Below are positions 22,285 through 31,492 of a stretch of DNA of 64,000 bases, one piece after another. Position numbers and translations under genes: made by a program. The notes beneath the pieces were generated by a model that ran no database searches, was not told the origin of the DNA, and saw only the letters and a program-made list of their open reading frames with translations. The DNA is from Chloroflexota bacterium (lineage in GTDB: Bacteria > Chloroflexota > Dehalococcoidia > DSTF01 > JACRBR01), in contig JAGWOC010000006.1 of the NCBI GenBank assembly GCA_028872875.1, forward strand, positions 1-64,000, given 5' to 3'. Position 1 is the stretch's first letter. Each line of letters starts with the position of its first letter.

Positions 22285-23388
22285 TCAGGCATCGCCGCGC
22301 GCCGCGACGTACCCCACGATCGCGACGTCATCACCGAGGCGCTGTACCTCCACGTCGTGCAGCGCGATCGCGTCCGCCATGCGCGCGACGCCCGTCCCGG
22401 CCACCGCCGGGTAGCGCATGCCGCCGACGATCTTCGGCGCGATAATCGCGTGCACCTTATCGGCGAGCCCGGCGGCGAACAGGCTCGCGTGCAGCACGCC
22501 GCCGCCCTCGACCAGCAGCGTCAGCACGCCGCGCTCGCCCAGCGCGCGCAGCAGCGCCGCCAGGTCGACGCGCCCGCGCGCGTCCGGCGGCAGCACGAGC
22601 GCCTCCGCGCCCGCGCGCTCGACCGCCGCGCGCCAGTCCGGCGGCGAAGCCCCGGTCGTCGCGATCAGCGTCGCTCCGCCCGGGCTGAGCACCTTCGCGT
22701 CGAGCGGCGTGCGCCCGCGCGAGTCGGCGACGACGCGCAGCGGCTGCCGCGCGGCGGCGACGCCCCCCGGCCGCGCGGTGAGCCGCGGGTCGTCGAGGAG
22801 CACGTTGTTGACGCCGCACAGGATCGCGTCGACGCGCGTGCGAAACTCGTGCGCCCAGGCGCGCGCCGCCTCGCCCGCGACCCAGCGCGAGTCCCCGCTC
22901 GATGCCGCGATCTTGCCGTCGAGCGTAGCCGCGAACTTCGCGACGACGAACGGCAGTCCGGTCGCGCAGTACTTCACGTACCCCTCGAGCAGCCGGCGCG
23001 ACTCCGCCTCGCCGTCGCCGACCGTGACCTCGATGCCGGCCGCACGCAGCGCGTCCACGCCGCGCCCCGCGACCAGCGGGTTCGGGTCGAGCGTCGCCGC
23101 GTGCACCGCGCGCACACCGGCCGCGATCAGCGCGTCGGTGCACGGCGGCGTGCGCCCGGTATGCGCGTGGGGCTCGAGCGTGACGTACGCGACGGCGCCG
23201 CGCGCGGCGTCGCCAGCCGCGCGCAGCGCCACCACCTCGGCGTGCGCCTGTCCGGGTGGCTGCGTCGCGCCCTCGCCGACGACGCGGCCTTCGCGCACGA
23301 GGACGCAGCCGACGCTCGGGTTCGGACTCGTGCTGCCCAGCACGGAGGCCGCCAGCTCCAGCGCCCGCCGCATGTACTCCGATGTCAT
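22285..23388 (-). CDS. ribD: Riboflavin biosynthesis deaminase/reductase
   Basis: MRRALELAASVLGSTSPNPSVGCVLVREGRVVGEG...HAEVVALR...VTLEPHAHTGRTPPCTDALIAAGV...FAATLDGKIAASSGDSRWVAGEAAR...LLVEGGGVLHASLFAAGL. Confidence 0.95.
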   Translation of the reverse strand: MTSEYMRRALELAASVLGSTSPNPSVGCVLVREGRVVGEGATQPPGQAHAEVVALRAAGDAARGAVAYVTLEPHAHTGRTPPCTDALIAAGVRAVHAATLDPNPLVAGRGVDALRAAGIEVTVGDGEAESRRLLEGYVKYCATGLPFVVAKFAATLDGKIAASSGDSRWVAGEAARAWAHEFRTRVDAILCGVNNVLLDDPRLTARPGGVAAARQPLRVVADSRGRTPLDAKVLSPGGATLIATTGASPPDWRAAVERAGAEALVLPPDARGRVDLAALLRALGERGVLTLLVEGGGVLHASLFAAGLADKVHAIIAPKIVGGMRYPAVAGTGVARMADAIALHDVEVQRLGDDVAIVGYVAARGDA

Positions 23389-23428
23389 GCTCGCAGGATA
23401 ACCCGCCCGCGCGCCACGCCCTTGCGGC

Positions 23429-24664
23429 TCATGGACGAAGCGGCGGCGAGCCCGTGGCCAGCCGCCGGTACAGCGCGTCCATCTTCGCCATCTCGCGCTC
23501 GTTCAGCCCTCGCTCCTCGACGATCCGCCGGTTCAGCTCTACCGCCCGCCTGCGCAGCCCGCTGTCGCGCAGCGCCCGCTCGATGCGCCCGGCGAGCAGG
23601 TCCTGACGATGCAGGGGCACGCGAAGGCCGTTGACGCCGTCCTCGACCAGTTCGCGCTGCGTCGGCAGGTCCGACACGATCGGGAAGCAGCCGGCGGCCA
23701 TCGCCTGCAGGAGCGCAACCGAGGTCCCGTCCGACGACGGCACTGAAACGAAGACGTCGGCGGCGTGCAGGGCATCGCGGAACGACGCCCGGTCGAGGAA
23801 TCCGGCGAACTCGACCGCAGCGCCCAGCGCCGCCGCCGCGCGCCGCAGCTCCGCGGTCTGCGACCCGCCGTGCGCGACGACGAGCCTCGCGCCCGGCGCT
23901 GCCGCGCGCACGCGCGCGAACGCCGCGATGATCTCGTCGACGTTGTAGAGCGGCTCGTGGGCGCGCGTGCTCAGCACGCACGGCGTCCGCGACGGCTCCG
24001 GCGGGCGCACGTTGACCGAACGTCCGACCTCCTCCATGAAGAAGCGGTCAGCGCCGAGCGTCACCAGCTCGACGCGCTCTCGCGGCGCGCCAAGCGCGAC
24101 AAGCCGCTCCGCCATGTAACCGTTGTTCGACGTCAGCAGGTCCGCCCGCCGGATCGTCCACTTCGCGATCGCGCGCGACAGCGGATCACGCTCGGGCTCG
24201 ACGAGCACATCCGATCCCCAGCACGTCACGACGTACGGATGGAAGCCCGCCGCCGCGCCGTAGAACCCGTGCTCGACGAGGAAGTGGGCGTGCAGCACAT
24301 CCGGCGCGATCGCGCGCACGACGCGCGCCAGTCCCGCGCGCCGGTAGCGCAGCGCCTGCGCCAGCCGGAGGAGCCCGCGCGGCACGCGGGCGAGCATCGG
24401 CGAAGCACCGCCGGCCGGCCGCGCGGCGTACGCGCCTCGCGGCCCCGGCCGCAGCACGTGCACCGTGACGCCGTCGAGCGGCTCCGCCGGCTCGTAGAAG
24501 CTGATCGCGTGCACGTCGTGCCCGCGGTCGACGGACGAGCGCAGCCACGCGCGCGTGTGCACGCCGTCGAAGTCGCCGAGCACGGCGATCCGCAGCCCGG
24601 GCGGGCCGCCGACAGGCCCGTCTGGGTATGACTTCCTCGCCGGAGTCTCGCCTGCCGCCGCCAA
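23429..24664 (-). CDS. Glycosyltransferase family 4 protein
   Basis: LRIAVLGDFDGVHTRAWLRSSVDRGHDVHAISF...DVLHAHFLVEHGF...DVFVSVPSSDGTSVALLQAMAAGCFPIVSDLPTQRELVEDGVNGLRVPLH. Start uncertain (TTG 24664). Confidence 0.9.
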   Translation of the reverse strand: MAAAGETPARKSYPDGPVGGPPGLRIAVLGDFDGVHTRAWLRSSVDRGHDVHAISFYEPAEPLDGVTVHVLRPGPRGAYAARPAGGASPMLARVPRGLLRLAQALRYRRAGLARVVRAIAPDVLHAHFLVEHGFYGAAAGFHPYVVTCWGSDVLVEPERDPLSRAIAKWTIRRADLLTSNNGYMAERLVALGAPRERVELVTLGADRFFMEEVGRSVNVRPPEPSRTPCVLSTRAHEPLYNVDEIIAAFARVRAAAPGARLVVAHGGSQTAELRRAAAALGAAVEFAGFLDRASFRDALHAADVFVSVPSSDGTSVALLQAMAAGCFPIVSDLPTQRELVEDGVNGLRVPLHRQDLLAGRIERALRDSGLRRRAVELNRRIVEERGLNEREMAKMDALYRRLATGSPPLRP

Positions 24665-24666
24665 CG

Positions 24667-26118
24667 TCAGCCACCCGCCCGGCCATACGGCCCGTCCGGG
24701 CGCGCCGCTTCCGGCTCTGCCGCCGACGGGCGCCCGAACCGCGAGACCACGCCGCGCGCCGCGTCGATGTAGAGCCGGGCGTCGCCGGCGCGCGGCACGA
24801 CCGCGCCGAGCACCGGCTGCCCCGAGATCCGCCGGTATGCGTACAGCGCCACGCAGAAGTGCGCCGTGTACGCCAGCGACGACGCCCCCGCCGCGCCGTT
24901 CACGCCGAAGGCCGGCACCAGCACGAACAGCGCGACCAGCGTGACCGCGAGCGACGCCACCGTGATCATCGTGTTCACCAGCGGCCGTCCCTGGCTGAAG
25001 ATGTAGCTCGTCAGCACCTTCGAACCGGTGAGCGCCACCGTCCCCGGCAGCAGCCACCACAGCGCCTGTACCGAGCCGCGGAAGCCGCTGCCGAACACCG
25101 CCGGGATGACGAATGCCGCGGCCGCGGCGAGCGCCGCCGCGCCGAGCGCCGCGACCAGCATCGTGTTGCGGCAGGCCACCGGCGCGATCGCGCGCGCCTC
25201 ATCGGGGTCGGCCGAGGTGAGCCGCGGCACCAGCACGATCGCCACCGCGTTCGCCAGCAGGAACACCGCCTCGCTCATCGATACGCCGACCGCGTAGATG
25301 CCCACGCCCGCCAGCCCGACGAAGCCGCGGACGATGTACTGGTCGAGCCGGTAGTTCAGCATCTGCAGCGCGTTCCCGCTCTCGCCCTGCACGCCGAAGC
25401 GCGCCAGCCGCCGGATCGTCGCGAGCCTCGGCCGCACGATCTGCGCCACGTCGACGTTCCGCAGGCCGATGCGCAGCAGCGCGAAGCCGGCCACGCAGAC
25501 GTGCGCGCCCGTCCAGAAGACGATCACCTGCTCCGGCGTCGGGCTGCCCACGCCCATCGCGACCGCCACGAGCGTCAGCACGACGAGCGGCTGGATCACC
25601 GTCGCGATGCCCATCTCGACGAAGCGGCTCAGTCCCTGCAGGATCAGCCGCAGTATCGCCGAGTACACCAGCGCCGGCACCGCGAAGATGAACAGCCAGA
25701 CCGGCACGCCACCGCCGATTGCGCCCGTGCCGATGAACGGCGCCACCGCCGCGACGAGCGCCGCCGTCACCGCCAGTGACCACAGCACGCTGACGTGCGC
25801 CGCCGCGACGATGTCGCGCAGCGCCATCTCGCGCCGGTTGATGTAGTAGATCGCCGCGCTGCCGATCCCCAGCCCGAGCACGAGCTGCGCGAAGCCCGCC
25901 GACAGCACGAAGATCGCGTAGACGCCGCGCCCGCTCGGCCCCAGCGCCCGCGCGACGAGCGCGCCCTGCGCGAACGCCAGCGCCCCGTCGACCGCATACG
26001 TCGCCAGCACGACGTTGACGTGCCGGAGGAACGAAGGTGCGGGCAGTGGCGCCGTTTCGGGCAGATCCTCGGTCATCGCCGGGATTGTATCGGGCGGACA
26101 GGAGGCGCGACGCGGCAC
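24667..26118 (-). CDS. Oligosaccharide flippase / polysaccharide biosynthesis membrane protein
   Basis: About 12-14 TM segments; ALVARALGPSGRGVYAIFVLSAGFAQLVLGLGIGSAAIYYINR... MOP/Wzx-like. Confidence 0.88.
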   Translation of the reverse strand: MPRRASCPPDTIPAMTEDLPETAPLPAPSFLRHVNVVLATYAVDGALAFAQGALVARALGPSGRGVYAIFVLSAGFAQLVLGLGIGSAAIYYINRREMALRDIVAAAHVSVLWSLAVTAALVAAVAPFIGTGAIGGGVPVWLFIFAVPALVYSAILRLILQGLSRFVEMGIATVIQPLVVLTLVAVAMGVGSPTPEQVIVFWTGAHVCVAGFALLRIGLRNVDVAQIVRPRLATIRRLARFGVQGESGNALQMLNYRLDQYIVRGFVGLAGVGIYAVGVSMSEAVFLLANAVAIVLVPRLTSADPDEARAIAPVACRNTMLVAALGAAALAAAAAFVIPAVFGSGFRGSVQALWWLLPGTVALTGSKVLTSYIFSQGRPLVNTMITVASLAVTLVALFVLVPAFGVNGAAGASSLAYTAHFCVALYAYRRISGQPVLGAVVPRAGDARLYIDAARGVVSRFGRPSAAEPEAARPDGPYGRAGG

Positions 26119-26133
26119 ACCGGCCCCGTGGGG

Positions 26134-27477
26134 CTACGCGCCGACGCCGCGAGGCGGCCGCACCAGCTCCTCGACCGCCGCGATCTCCGCCCCCATGCGC
26201 TGCTCCCACGTCCAGAAGTGCAGCCGCGCGTACGCCGACGCGGCCGCCCCCAGACGCTCGCGCTGCGCGTCATCACCGGCCAGCGTCACGAGCAGGTCCG
26301 CCAGCCGCTCTTCCATGGGCTTCACGACGCCGGACCGCTGCGAACTGTCGATGAGCCGCCCCGTCGCGCCGTCGGCGATCAGCTCGCGCGTGTCGCCCGC
26401 GTCCACCGCGACGATGCACATCCCGCACGCCATCGCCTCCAGCAGCGGGTTGCCGACGTTCGACAGGTCCGCCACCGCCAGGAACACGTCCGATGCGTGC
26501 ATGAAGCGCATCACGTCGCGCTGCGGCACCGCGCCGGCGAAGCGTACCGCGTCCGCGACGCCGAGCGACCGCGCCAGGGCCTCGAGCCGCGCGCGCTCCT
26601 CGCCGTCGCCCACGACGAGCAGCGTCGCGCCCGGCACCCAGGCGCGCACCCGCGGCAGCGCCCGCACCGCCCGGTCGACGCGCTTCCACGCCGCCAGCCG
26701 CGACGCCGTCAGCATGACGAACCCGTCCGGGGCGATGCCCAGCGACGCCCGCGCGGCCGCGCGCTCCTCCGCCGTCGCCGGATGCAGCCGGTCGAGGTCG
26801 AGCCCGTTGCGCCAGAACCGCACGCGCCCCTTCGATGCCGGGTTCAGCCGCGCCAGCACCTCGTCCCCCTGCGTCCCGTCGTCCGTCATGATGTAGAGGC
26901 CGGCGCGCGTCTTGAGCGCCAGCGCCTCCTCGTACCGGCGCCAGTACAGCAGCCGGTCGCTGAGTGCGGGGTACATCACGGTCCCCTGGAAGCGCGCGAC
27001 GAGCGGCAGCCGGAAGCCCCGCCGCCGCAACACGCGCGCCGCCAGCACCGCGTGCGCCTCGTACGCGTACAGGACGTCAAACGCGCCCGGTTCCGCGCCC
27101 AGCAGGTGCTCCGCGCGCTTCGCCGCAAGCCACGGGAACGCCACCGCGAACCGCAGCTTCTGGTCGATGCGCTCGACCGCCGCCCAGACGGACCGAGCGG
27201 CGGGCAGCCGCGGCAGCGCCGGCACCCGCTCGTGCAGGTCGCGCACGCTCGGCATGTGGAAGGTGTGGAAGCGGACGTTCGCGATCTCCGGCCGCGACTC
27301 CGGCGAAGGCTTCGGCTTCGCTGCTTCGTAGAAGTGGTTCGCGCCGATGTCCGGCAGCACCGCATCGACCGTGTGCCCTGCCTCGCCGTACGCCCGCAGC
27401 GTGCGTTCGAGCGTCGGCGCCCCCTTCCCCTGGTCGAGCGACCACACGTCGAGCGCGCAGATCATGAGGATTCGCAT
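26134..27477 (-). CDS. Glycosyltransferase family 4 protein
   Basis: MRILMICALDVWSLDQGKGAPTLERTLRAYGEAGHTVDAVLP...VMLTASRLAAWKRVDRAVRALPRV...LLVVGDGEERARLEALARSLGVADAVRFAGAVPQRDVMRFMHASDVFLAVADLSNVGNPLLEAMACG. Confidence 0.95.
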   Translation of the reverse strand: MRILMICALDVWSLDQGKGAPTLERTLRAYGEAGHTVDAVLPDIGANHFYEAAKPKPSPESRPEIANVRFHTFHMPSVRDLHERVPALPRLPAARSVWAAVERIDQKLRFAVAFPWLAAKRAEHLLGAEPGAFDVLYAYEAHAVLAARVLRRRGFRLPLVARFQGTVMYPALSDRLLYWRRYEEALALKTRAGLYIMTDDGTQGDEVLARLNPASKGRVRFWRNGLDLDRLHPATAEERAAARASLGIAPDGFVMLTASRLAAWKRVDRAVRALPRVRAWVPGATLLVVGDGEERARLEALARSLGVADAVRFAGAVPQRDVMRFMHASDVFLAVADLSNVGNPLLEAMACGMCIVAVDAGDTRELIADGATGRLIDSSQRSGVVKPMEERLADLLVTLAGDDAQRERLGAAASAYARLHFWTWEQRMGAEIAAVEELVRPPRGVGA

Positions 27478-27518
27478 GTCAATGGCCGCGGGAAGCGGTG
27501 CCGGCGGTTTGCTGTCTG

Positions 27519-27546
27519 TCTGTTGTCTGTCGTCTGTTGTCTGTCG
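27519..27546. repeat. Perfect 2 x 14-bp tandem repeat
   Basis: TCTGTTGTCTGTCG repeated exactly, embedded in a T/G-rich TGTCTG-type tract (27508-27550). Confidence 0.9.
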
Positions 27547-27613
27547 TGCGCCGTCTGCGCATTGGCGCCTGCGTCCGTCGTCTGCCGCCGTTTGTTCTCG
27601 TGTTCTCTGTTCT

Positions 27614-28573
27614 TTACCCGTCGTCGCCCGCGCGGCCGCCGCCCGCGCCGCGCGCGCGGAACGCCGGCCGCGCGTCGATCGGCTCCGGCGACGACGTGAC
27701 GCCGCGCCGCCGCGCCGCGACGTCGAGCGCCAGCGCCCCCAGCACCCCCGCGAGCAAACCGATCGCCACCGCCGCTCCCAGCCGCCCCGGCGTCGAGCCT
27801 AATCCCGTCCGCTCCTCGCGCGCCGGAATCGGAAACACCGCCTGCGCCGTCATCGTCCGCGCGACGACCTCGTACGACTGGGCGAGCTGCGACGCCGTCT
27901 CGTAGTTCGCCTCGGCCGCCTTGAGCTGCTGCTGCGCGGCCGTGTCGCCCGGCGCCGCCGCAGCCGCGGCCGCCTGCTGCTCAAGCTGCGCCCGCGCCTC
28001 ATCGAGCTGGCGCGCGTACGGCGCCGCGAGCAGCCGCTCGAGCGCCGGCGTCTGCTGTGCCGCGGCGTCCGCGAACGCCTGCTGCCACGCCCGCGCGATA
28101 CCGAGCGCCCCGGCGCCGGTCACCCGGAACTCGATCTCCGGCCGGTTGAACTGCGCCTGGGCCGAGAGCCGCGGCTGTAGTTGCGCGGTGGCGAGCCCCG
28201 TCCGCTGCGCGACGTCTCGCAGCACCTGGTCGCTCGTCGCCAGCTTGGCGTAGTCGAAGGGCGAAGGCAGCACCGCCGGCCCGAAGAGCGGCGGCAGCGC
28301 GTCAACGAGCACCGTCGAGCGGAACCGCGCGTCGCCCGATGTGGGCCACAACGCTCCGGTGATCAGCGCAACCGCGACCGCGACGGCAACGGCGGCGACG
28401 GGGAGCCAGAGATAGCGCCGGATCGCGCCCCAATCGCGCGACACGCCGCCCGCGCGTCCCTGCCCGATGCCTGCTCTCAAGCCCTGCTCCTGCCCGCCGC
28501 GTTCGAGTGTAGGGGCAAGCGGATCGATCGTCAATCGGCCAGGCGCCGCACGCGGCTGCACCGGCGGCGCCAC
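27614..28573 (-). CDS. Wzz-like chain-length determinant family membrane protein
   Basis: DWGAIRRYLWLPVAAVAVAVAVALITGALWP N-terminal TM, coiled-coil region, second TM LGAAVAIGLLAGVLGALALDVAARRR; follows the GT/flippase genes. N-terminal start uncertain. Confidence 0.7.
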   Translation of the reverse strand: MAPPVQPRAAPGRLTIDPLAPTLERGGQEQGLRAGIGQGRAGGVSRDWGAIRRYLWLPVAAVAVAVAVALITGALWPTSGDARFRSTVLVDALPPLFGPAVLPSPFDYAKLATSDQVLRDVAQRTGLATAQLQPRLSAQAQFNRPEIEFRVTGAGALGIARAWQQAFADAAAQQTPALERLLAAPYARQLDEARAQLEQQAAAAAAAPGDTAAQQQLKAAEANYETASQLAQSYEVVARTMTAQAVFPIPAREERTGLGSTPGRLGAAVAIGLLAGVLGALALDVAARRRGVTSSPEPIDARPAFRARGAGGGRAGDDG

Positions 28574-28705
28574 CCGCCGTTGTCCTGCCGGCGGCCCCTA
28601 TGCTACGATCGGCATCGCCACGTATTGGTGTTCCCCGATCCTCAGAAGCGAGCCTGCGCCCGAAGCCTGCTTCGCGCGGCAGCGACAGAACGAGTGGCTT
28701 CGGCG

Positions 28706-29286
28706 ATGCGATGCGCACTGGCGGCCGTGCTGGCTCTCACCTTCGTCGCCGGAGGCTCCGGCGTTGGCGCGCACGCGACGGGCGCGATCGCCCCGACGAT
28801 CGTGAGCCGTCTGGCCGACGCGTCCCGGCACGAGATCACCGGTGGCGAGATCGCCAGCGGCGAAGCCCTGCTCGTTCTCGCCACCGTCGGCGGTAGCGGC
28901 GCCCCATCTACAGGCGGCGTCACCGTCGACCGCTACGACGCCGCCGATTGCTCCGGCCCGGCGACGAGCGGCGCCTCCGTCCCGCTCACCACCCAGGGCG
29001 TCCCGGCCGCTCACGCGGCGGATCTCTCGAACGCCGCCGGCTGGGACAGCGCCACCACCTGGAACTCGAACAGCCAGGATGCGCCGTCATGCGCGCCGAC
29101 GTGAACGGCGACGGCGTCGCCAACATCCTCGACCTTGCGGCCACCGCATCGCAGTACAGCCAGGCCGTGCCGCCGGCGCGCGCCCGCTACGACCAGGGCC
29201 GGCCGCCCTTCGACTGCGTGATCAACATTCTCGACCTGGCGAAGATGGCCGCGGTCTATGGCCAGAGCGTCACCGGTTGCCCGTAG
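28706..29286 (+). pseudogene. Frame-disrupted secreted protein with C-terminal dockerin-like repeats
   Basis: Frame 2 MRCALAAVLALTFVAGGSGVGAHATG... stops at 29104; frame 1 continues ADVNGDGVANILDLAATASQYSQ...CVINILDLAKMAAVYGQSVTGCP to 29286. Confidence 0.6.
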
Positions 29287-29368
29287 GCGCGCACTTTCCG
29301 GCTCCCCGCCACACAGGCCAAAGAACGCACCGTGGGCTGGTGTCCCACCGGCGGTCGCGCCGTGGACG

Positions 29369-29698
29369 ATCACCGACGTGTTGAGCGGCCACAAGCAGAT
29401 CGCCAACGCAGTCATCAGGGCGATGATCGCGCGGGCGGGGGAGATCAGCGAGCAACCGGGACACTGGTGGTCCGATCAACGCAACAACCACGACGCAGTC
29501 GGTGGTTACCAGGCGCTCGGTGAGGAGATCTGGCGGCAATCGGATGGCCGGGTGGACGCGTTCGTGCACATAGTGGCTACGGTCGTGGCGGCGCTGCGCG
29601 TCGCGGAGCGGATCGGCGCGCGCGCGCGCGTGGCGACGCGGATCGTGGACTCCGGGTGCGGGTACCTCAGCACCGGCGTGTACGCGCGGGTTCCGTAG
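29369..29698 (+). pseudogene. Remnant of cysteine synthase-like PLP-dependent enzyme (internal deletion)
   Basis: AMIARAGEISEQPGHWWSDQRNNHDAVGGYQALGEEIWRQSDGRVDAFVHIVATV joined directly to LRVAERIGARARVATRIVDSGCGYLSTGVYARVP (C-terminal DSG-YLST block). Confidence 0.6.
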
Positions 29699-29758
29699 CC
29701 GCCTCTGGCCCACGGGCGGATCGCCACTCCACCAGCCGGACCGGGAACCACGCGCAGC

Positions 29759-30751
29759 TCACACCCGCTTGCGCCGCTCCGCGAACACGCCGAACACTGC
29801 GATCACTGCCAGCCCTCCGACGATGCCGGCGAACGCGATGATGGCGGGCGCAAACGACGAGGGCTTGCGGACGATCTTCTCGCCGGAGATCTGCAGATCG
29901 ACGAACTGCGACACCGACTTGATGCCATCGCGCTGACCGTCGCTGCCGTTCCAGACTGCGAACGCCGCGTTCGTCTTGCCACCGGGGGCGAATGATGGGG
30001 AGCCCTCGGCTCCCGCCAACGAGCGGACGAAGAGCACGCGCCAGCGGCCGTCCTTCCAGCGACCGACGCCACCTACGTCCTGCACGTCCGCGTTTGTCAG
30101 TGTGCCGAACTGAGCGGCAACAAGGTTCTCGACCGGCGACCCGTGTTTCTGAGCCGAGAGCGGGTTGCCGGCGGCGAGCCCCGTCTGGAACGTCGTGTCG
30201 CCGTCCTGGGGATAGAGGTCGACCTGCATGTTGGCGTAGCGCGCCCGGTTCGTGGCGAAGCCGCTGTCAACATCACGTTGCCACGCTGCCTTCCAATGCC
30301 AGATGTTGACGCCGGCGCCCGGGTCGCCCATGCAGAACGACGGGATACGGGTCGTGCCTGCCGCCGGGAACTCCACCGCGGCAGCGTCGGTGAACGATGT
30401 TGTCGTGTCGATAGCAGCGTCCTGCGTAGCGTCGGACCATTCGCTTAGAATGTACAGACGCTTGCCATCATGTGCGGCGCGCAGTTGCACAGCGGCGACC
30501 GTACCGCCGCCCATGGGACGCGTGATGTTCTGCGCGGAGAGTGCCACATCAACGGGTTGGACGTTGTTCCAGAATGCCGCGAACGGATCATCACGAGGCA
30601 CGGAGGGCGCGGCGCGGACCTGCACGACCTGCGCCTGGGATGAGGCGGGCATGACGCCGAGGAAGCCCGTCGTCGCGGCCACGACGGCCGCCGCAAGGAC
30701 GATAGCGAGGCCGGCGGCGAACCCGCGCGACGGGACTCTACGGCTCATCAT
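29759..30751 (-). CDS. Type II DMSO reductase-family gamma subunit (heme b; ethylbenzene dehydrogenase-related domain)
   Basis: Signal peptide; VALSAQNITRPMGGGTVAAVQLRAAHDGKRLYILSEWSDATQDA...FCMGDPGAGVNIWHWKAAWQRDVD...GRWKDGRWRVLFVRSL; C-terminal TM. Confidence 0.85.
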   Translation of the reverse strand: MMSRRVPSRGFAAGLAIVLAAAVVAATTGFLGVMPASSQAQVVQVRAAPSVPRDDPFAAFWNNVQPVDVALSAQNITRPMGGGTVAAVQLRAAHDGKRLYILSEWSDATQDAAIDTTTSFTDAAAVEFPAAGTTRIPSFCMGDPGAGVNIWHWKAAWQRDVDSGFATNRARYANMQVDLYPQDGDTTFQTGLAAGNPLSAQKHGSPVENLVAAQFGTLTNADVQDVGGVGRWKDGRWRVLFVRSLAGAEGSPSFAPGGKTNAAFAVWNGSDGQRDGIKSVSQFVDLQISGEKIVRKPSSFAPAIIAFAGIVGGLAVIAVFGVFAERRKRV

Positions 30752-31478
30752 GTTCGCCTCCAGCTAGCTCGCCCGCCATGCACGGCGGATCTTCGCCCGG
30801 CTCCTCGGGCCGGTAGGGTTGATCCGGAAGGGCCGCGAGCGCCCCGACCCGCAGGTGCCGCCGTTCCCATGCAAGGAACGCCTTCAAGAGCGCGCCTGCG
30901 GCACCGATGACGCCCTCCGGATCCGCGACCACCATGCGGTCGCCGATCGCGTAGCCCCACCGGCCAAGGTGGTCGCGAAAGAACGCGCGTCCAGCCTTTC
31001 TACAGATGGCGACCTGGGCGCGGCCGTGATGTTCGAGCGCGTACGCTTCTTTGAGCGCGAGCAGATAGGCGAACTCCAATTCCATGGCCAATCCGTCGGG
31101 CCGCTGGCCATGCGCCTCGACGCCGAAGGCGCGGTAAAAGCCGGCGACGTCCGCCATCTGCTCGGATGCCTGGAAAAGATGCTTCGCGGTGTACGCGGTC
31201 TCGTACGCGGGGCAGATGGTCGATGTCGTCATCGTGAAGACGGTCGTGTGCGCGCGTTCCAGTGCTTCGTCGTCGCACGCATCCAGCGCGACGCGCAGAT
31301 GTTGCACGTCGTCCGCGACGCCAGCATCGATGACGCCTGCGGCCTCGGTAGCGGCCGCGGCGACGCCGCGGAGGGCCTGGCACGTGTCGGGCGTGGGGTA
31401 GGCGCACGCGAGCGAGAGCAGCCTGTACACGACGGCGCGGCTCAGCGTGACCTCGTCGGCGGCGACGGTGGCATTCAT
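30738..31478 (-). CDS. TorD/DmsD-like chaperone (delta subunit)
   Basis: SRAVVYRLLSLACAYPTPDT...TTVFTMTTSTICPAYETAYTAKHLFQASEQMADVAGFYRAFGV...DGLAMELEFAYLLALKEAYA. Confidence 0.88.
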   Translation of the reverse strand: MNATVAADEVTLSRAVVYRLLSLACAYPTPDTCQALRGVAAAATEAAGVIDAGVADDVQHLRVALDACDDEALERAHTTVFTMTTSTICPAYETAYTAKHLFQASEQMADVAGFYRAFGVEAHGQRPDGLAMELEFAYLLALKEAYALEHHGRAQVAICRKAGRAFFRDHLGRWGYAIGDRMVVADPEGVIGAAGALLKAFLAWERRHLRVGALAALPDQPYRPEEPGEDPPCMAGELAGGEHDEP

Positions 31479-31492
31479 CAGTGTCGACCTCT

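Noticed and set aside
25795-27699. 634-aa plus-strand ORF
   Set aside because: Antisense to flippase and GT4 genes; Arg/His/Gln-rich shadow frame.
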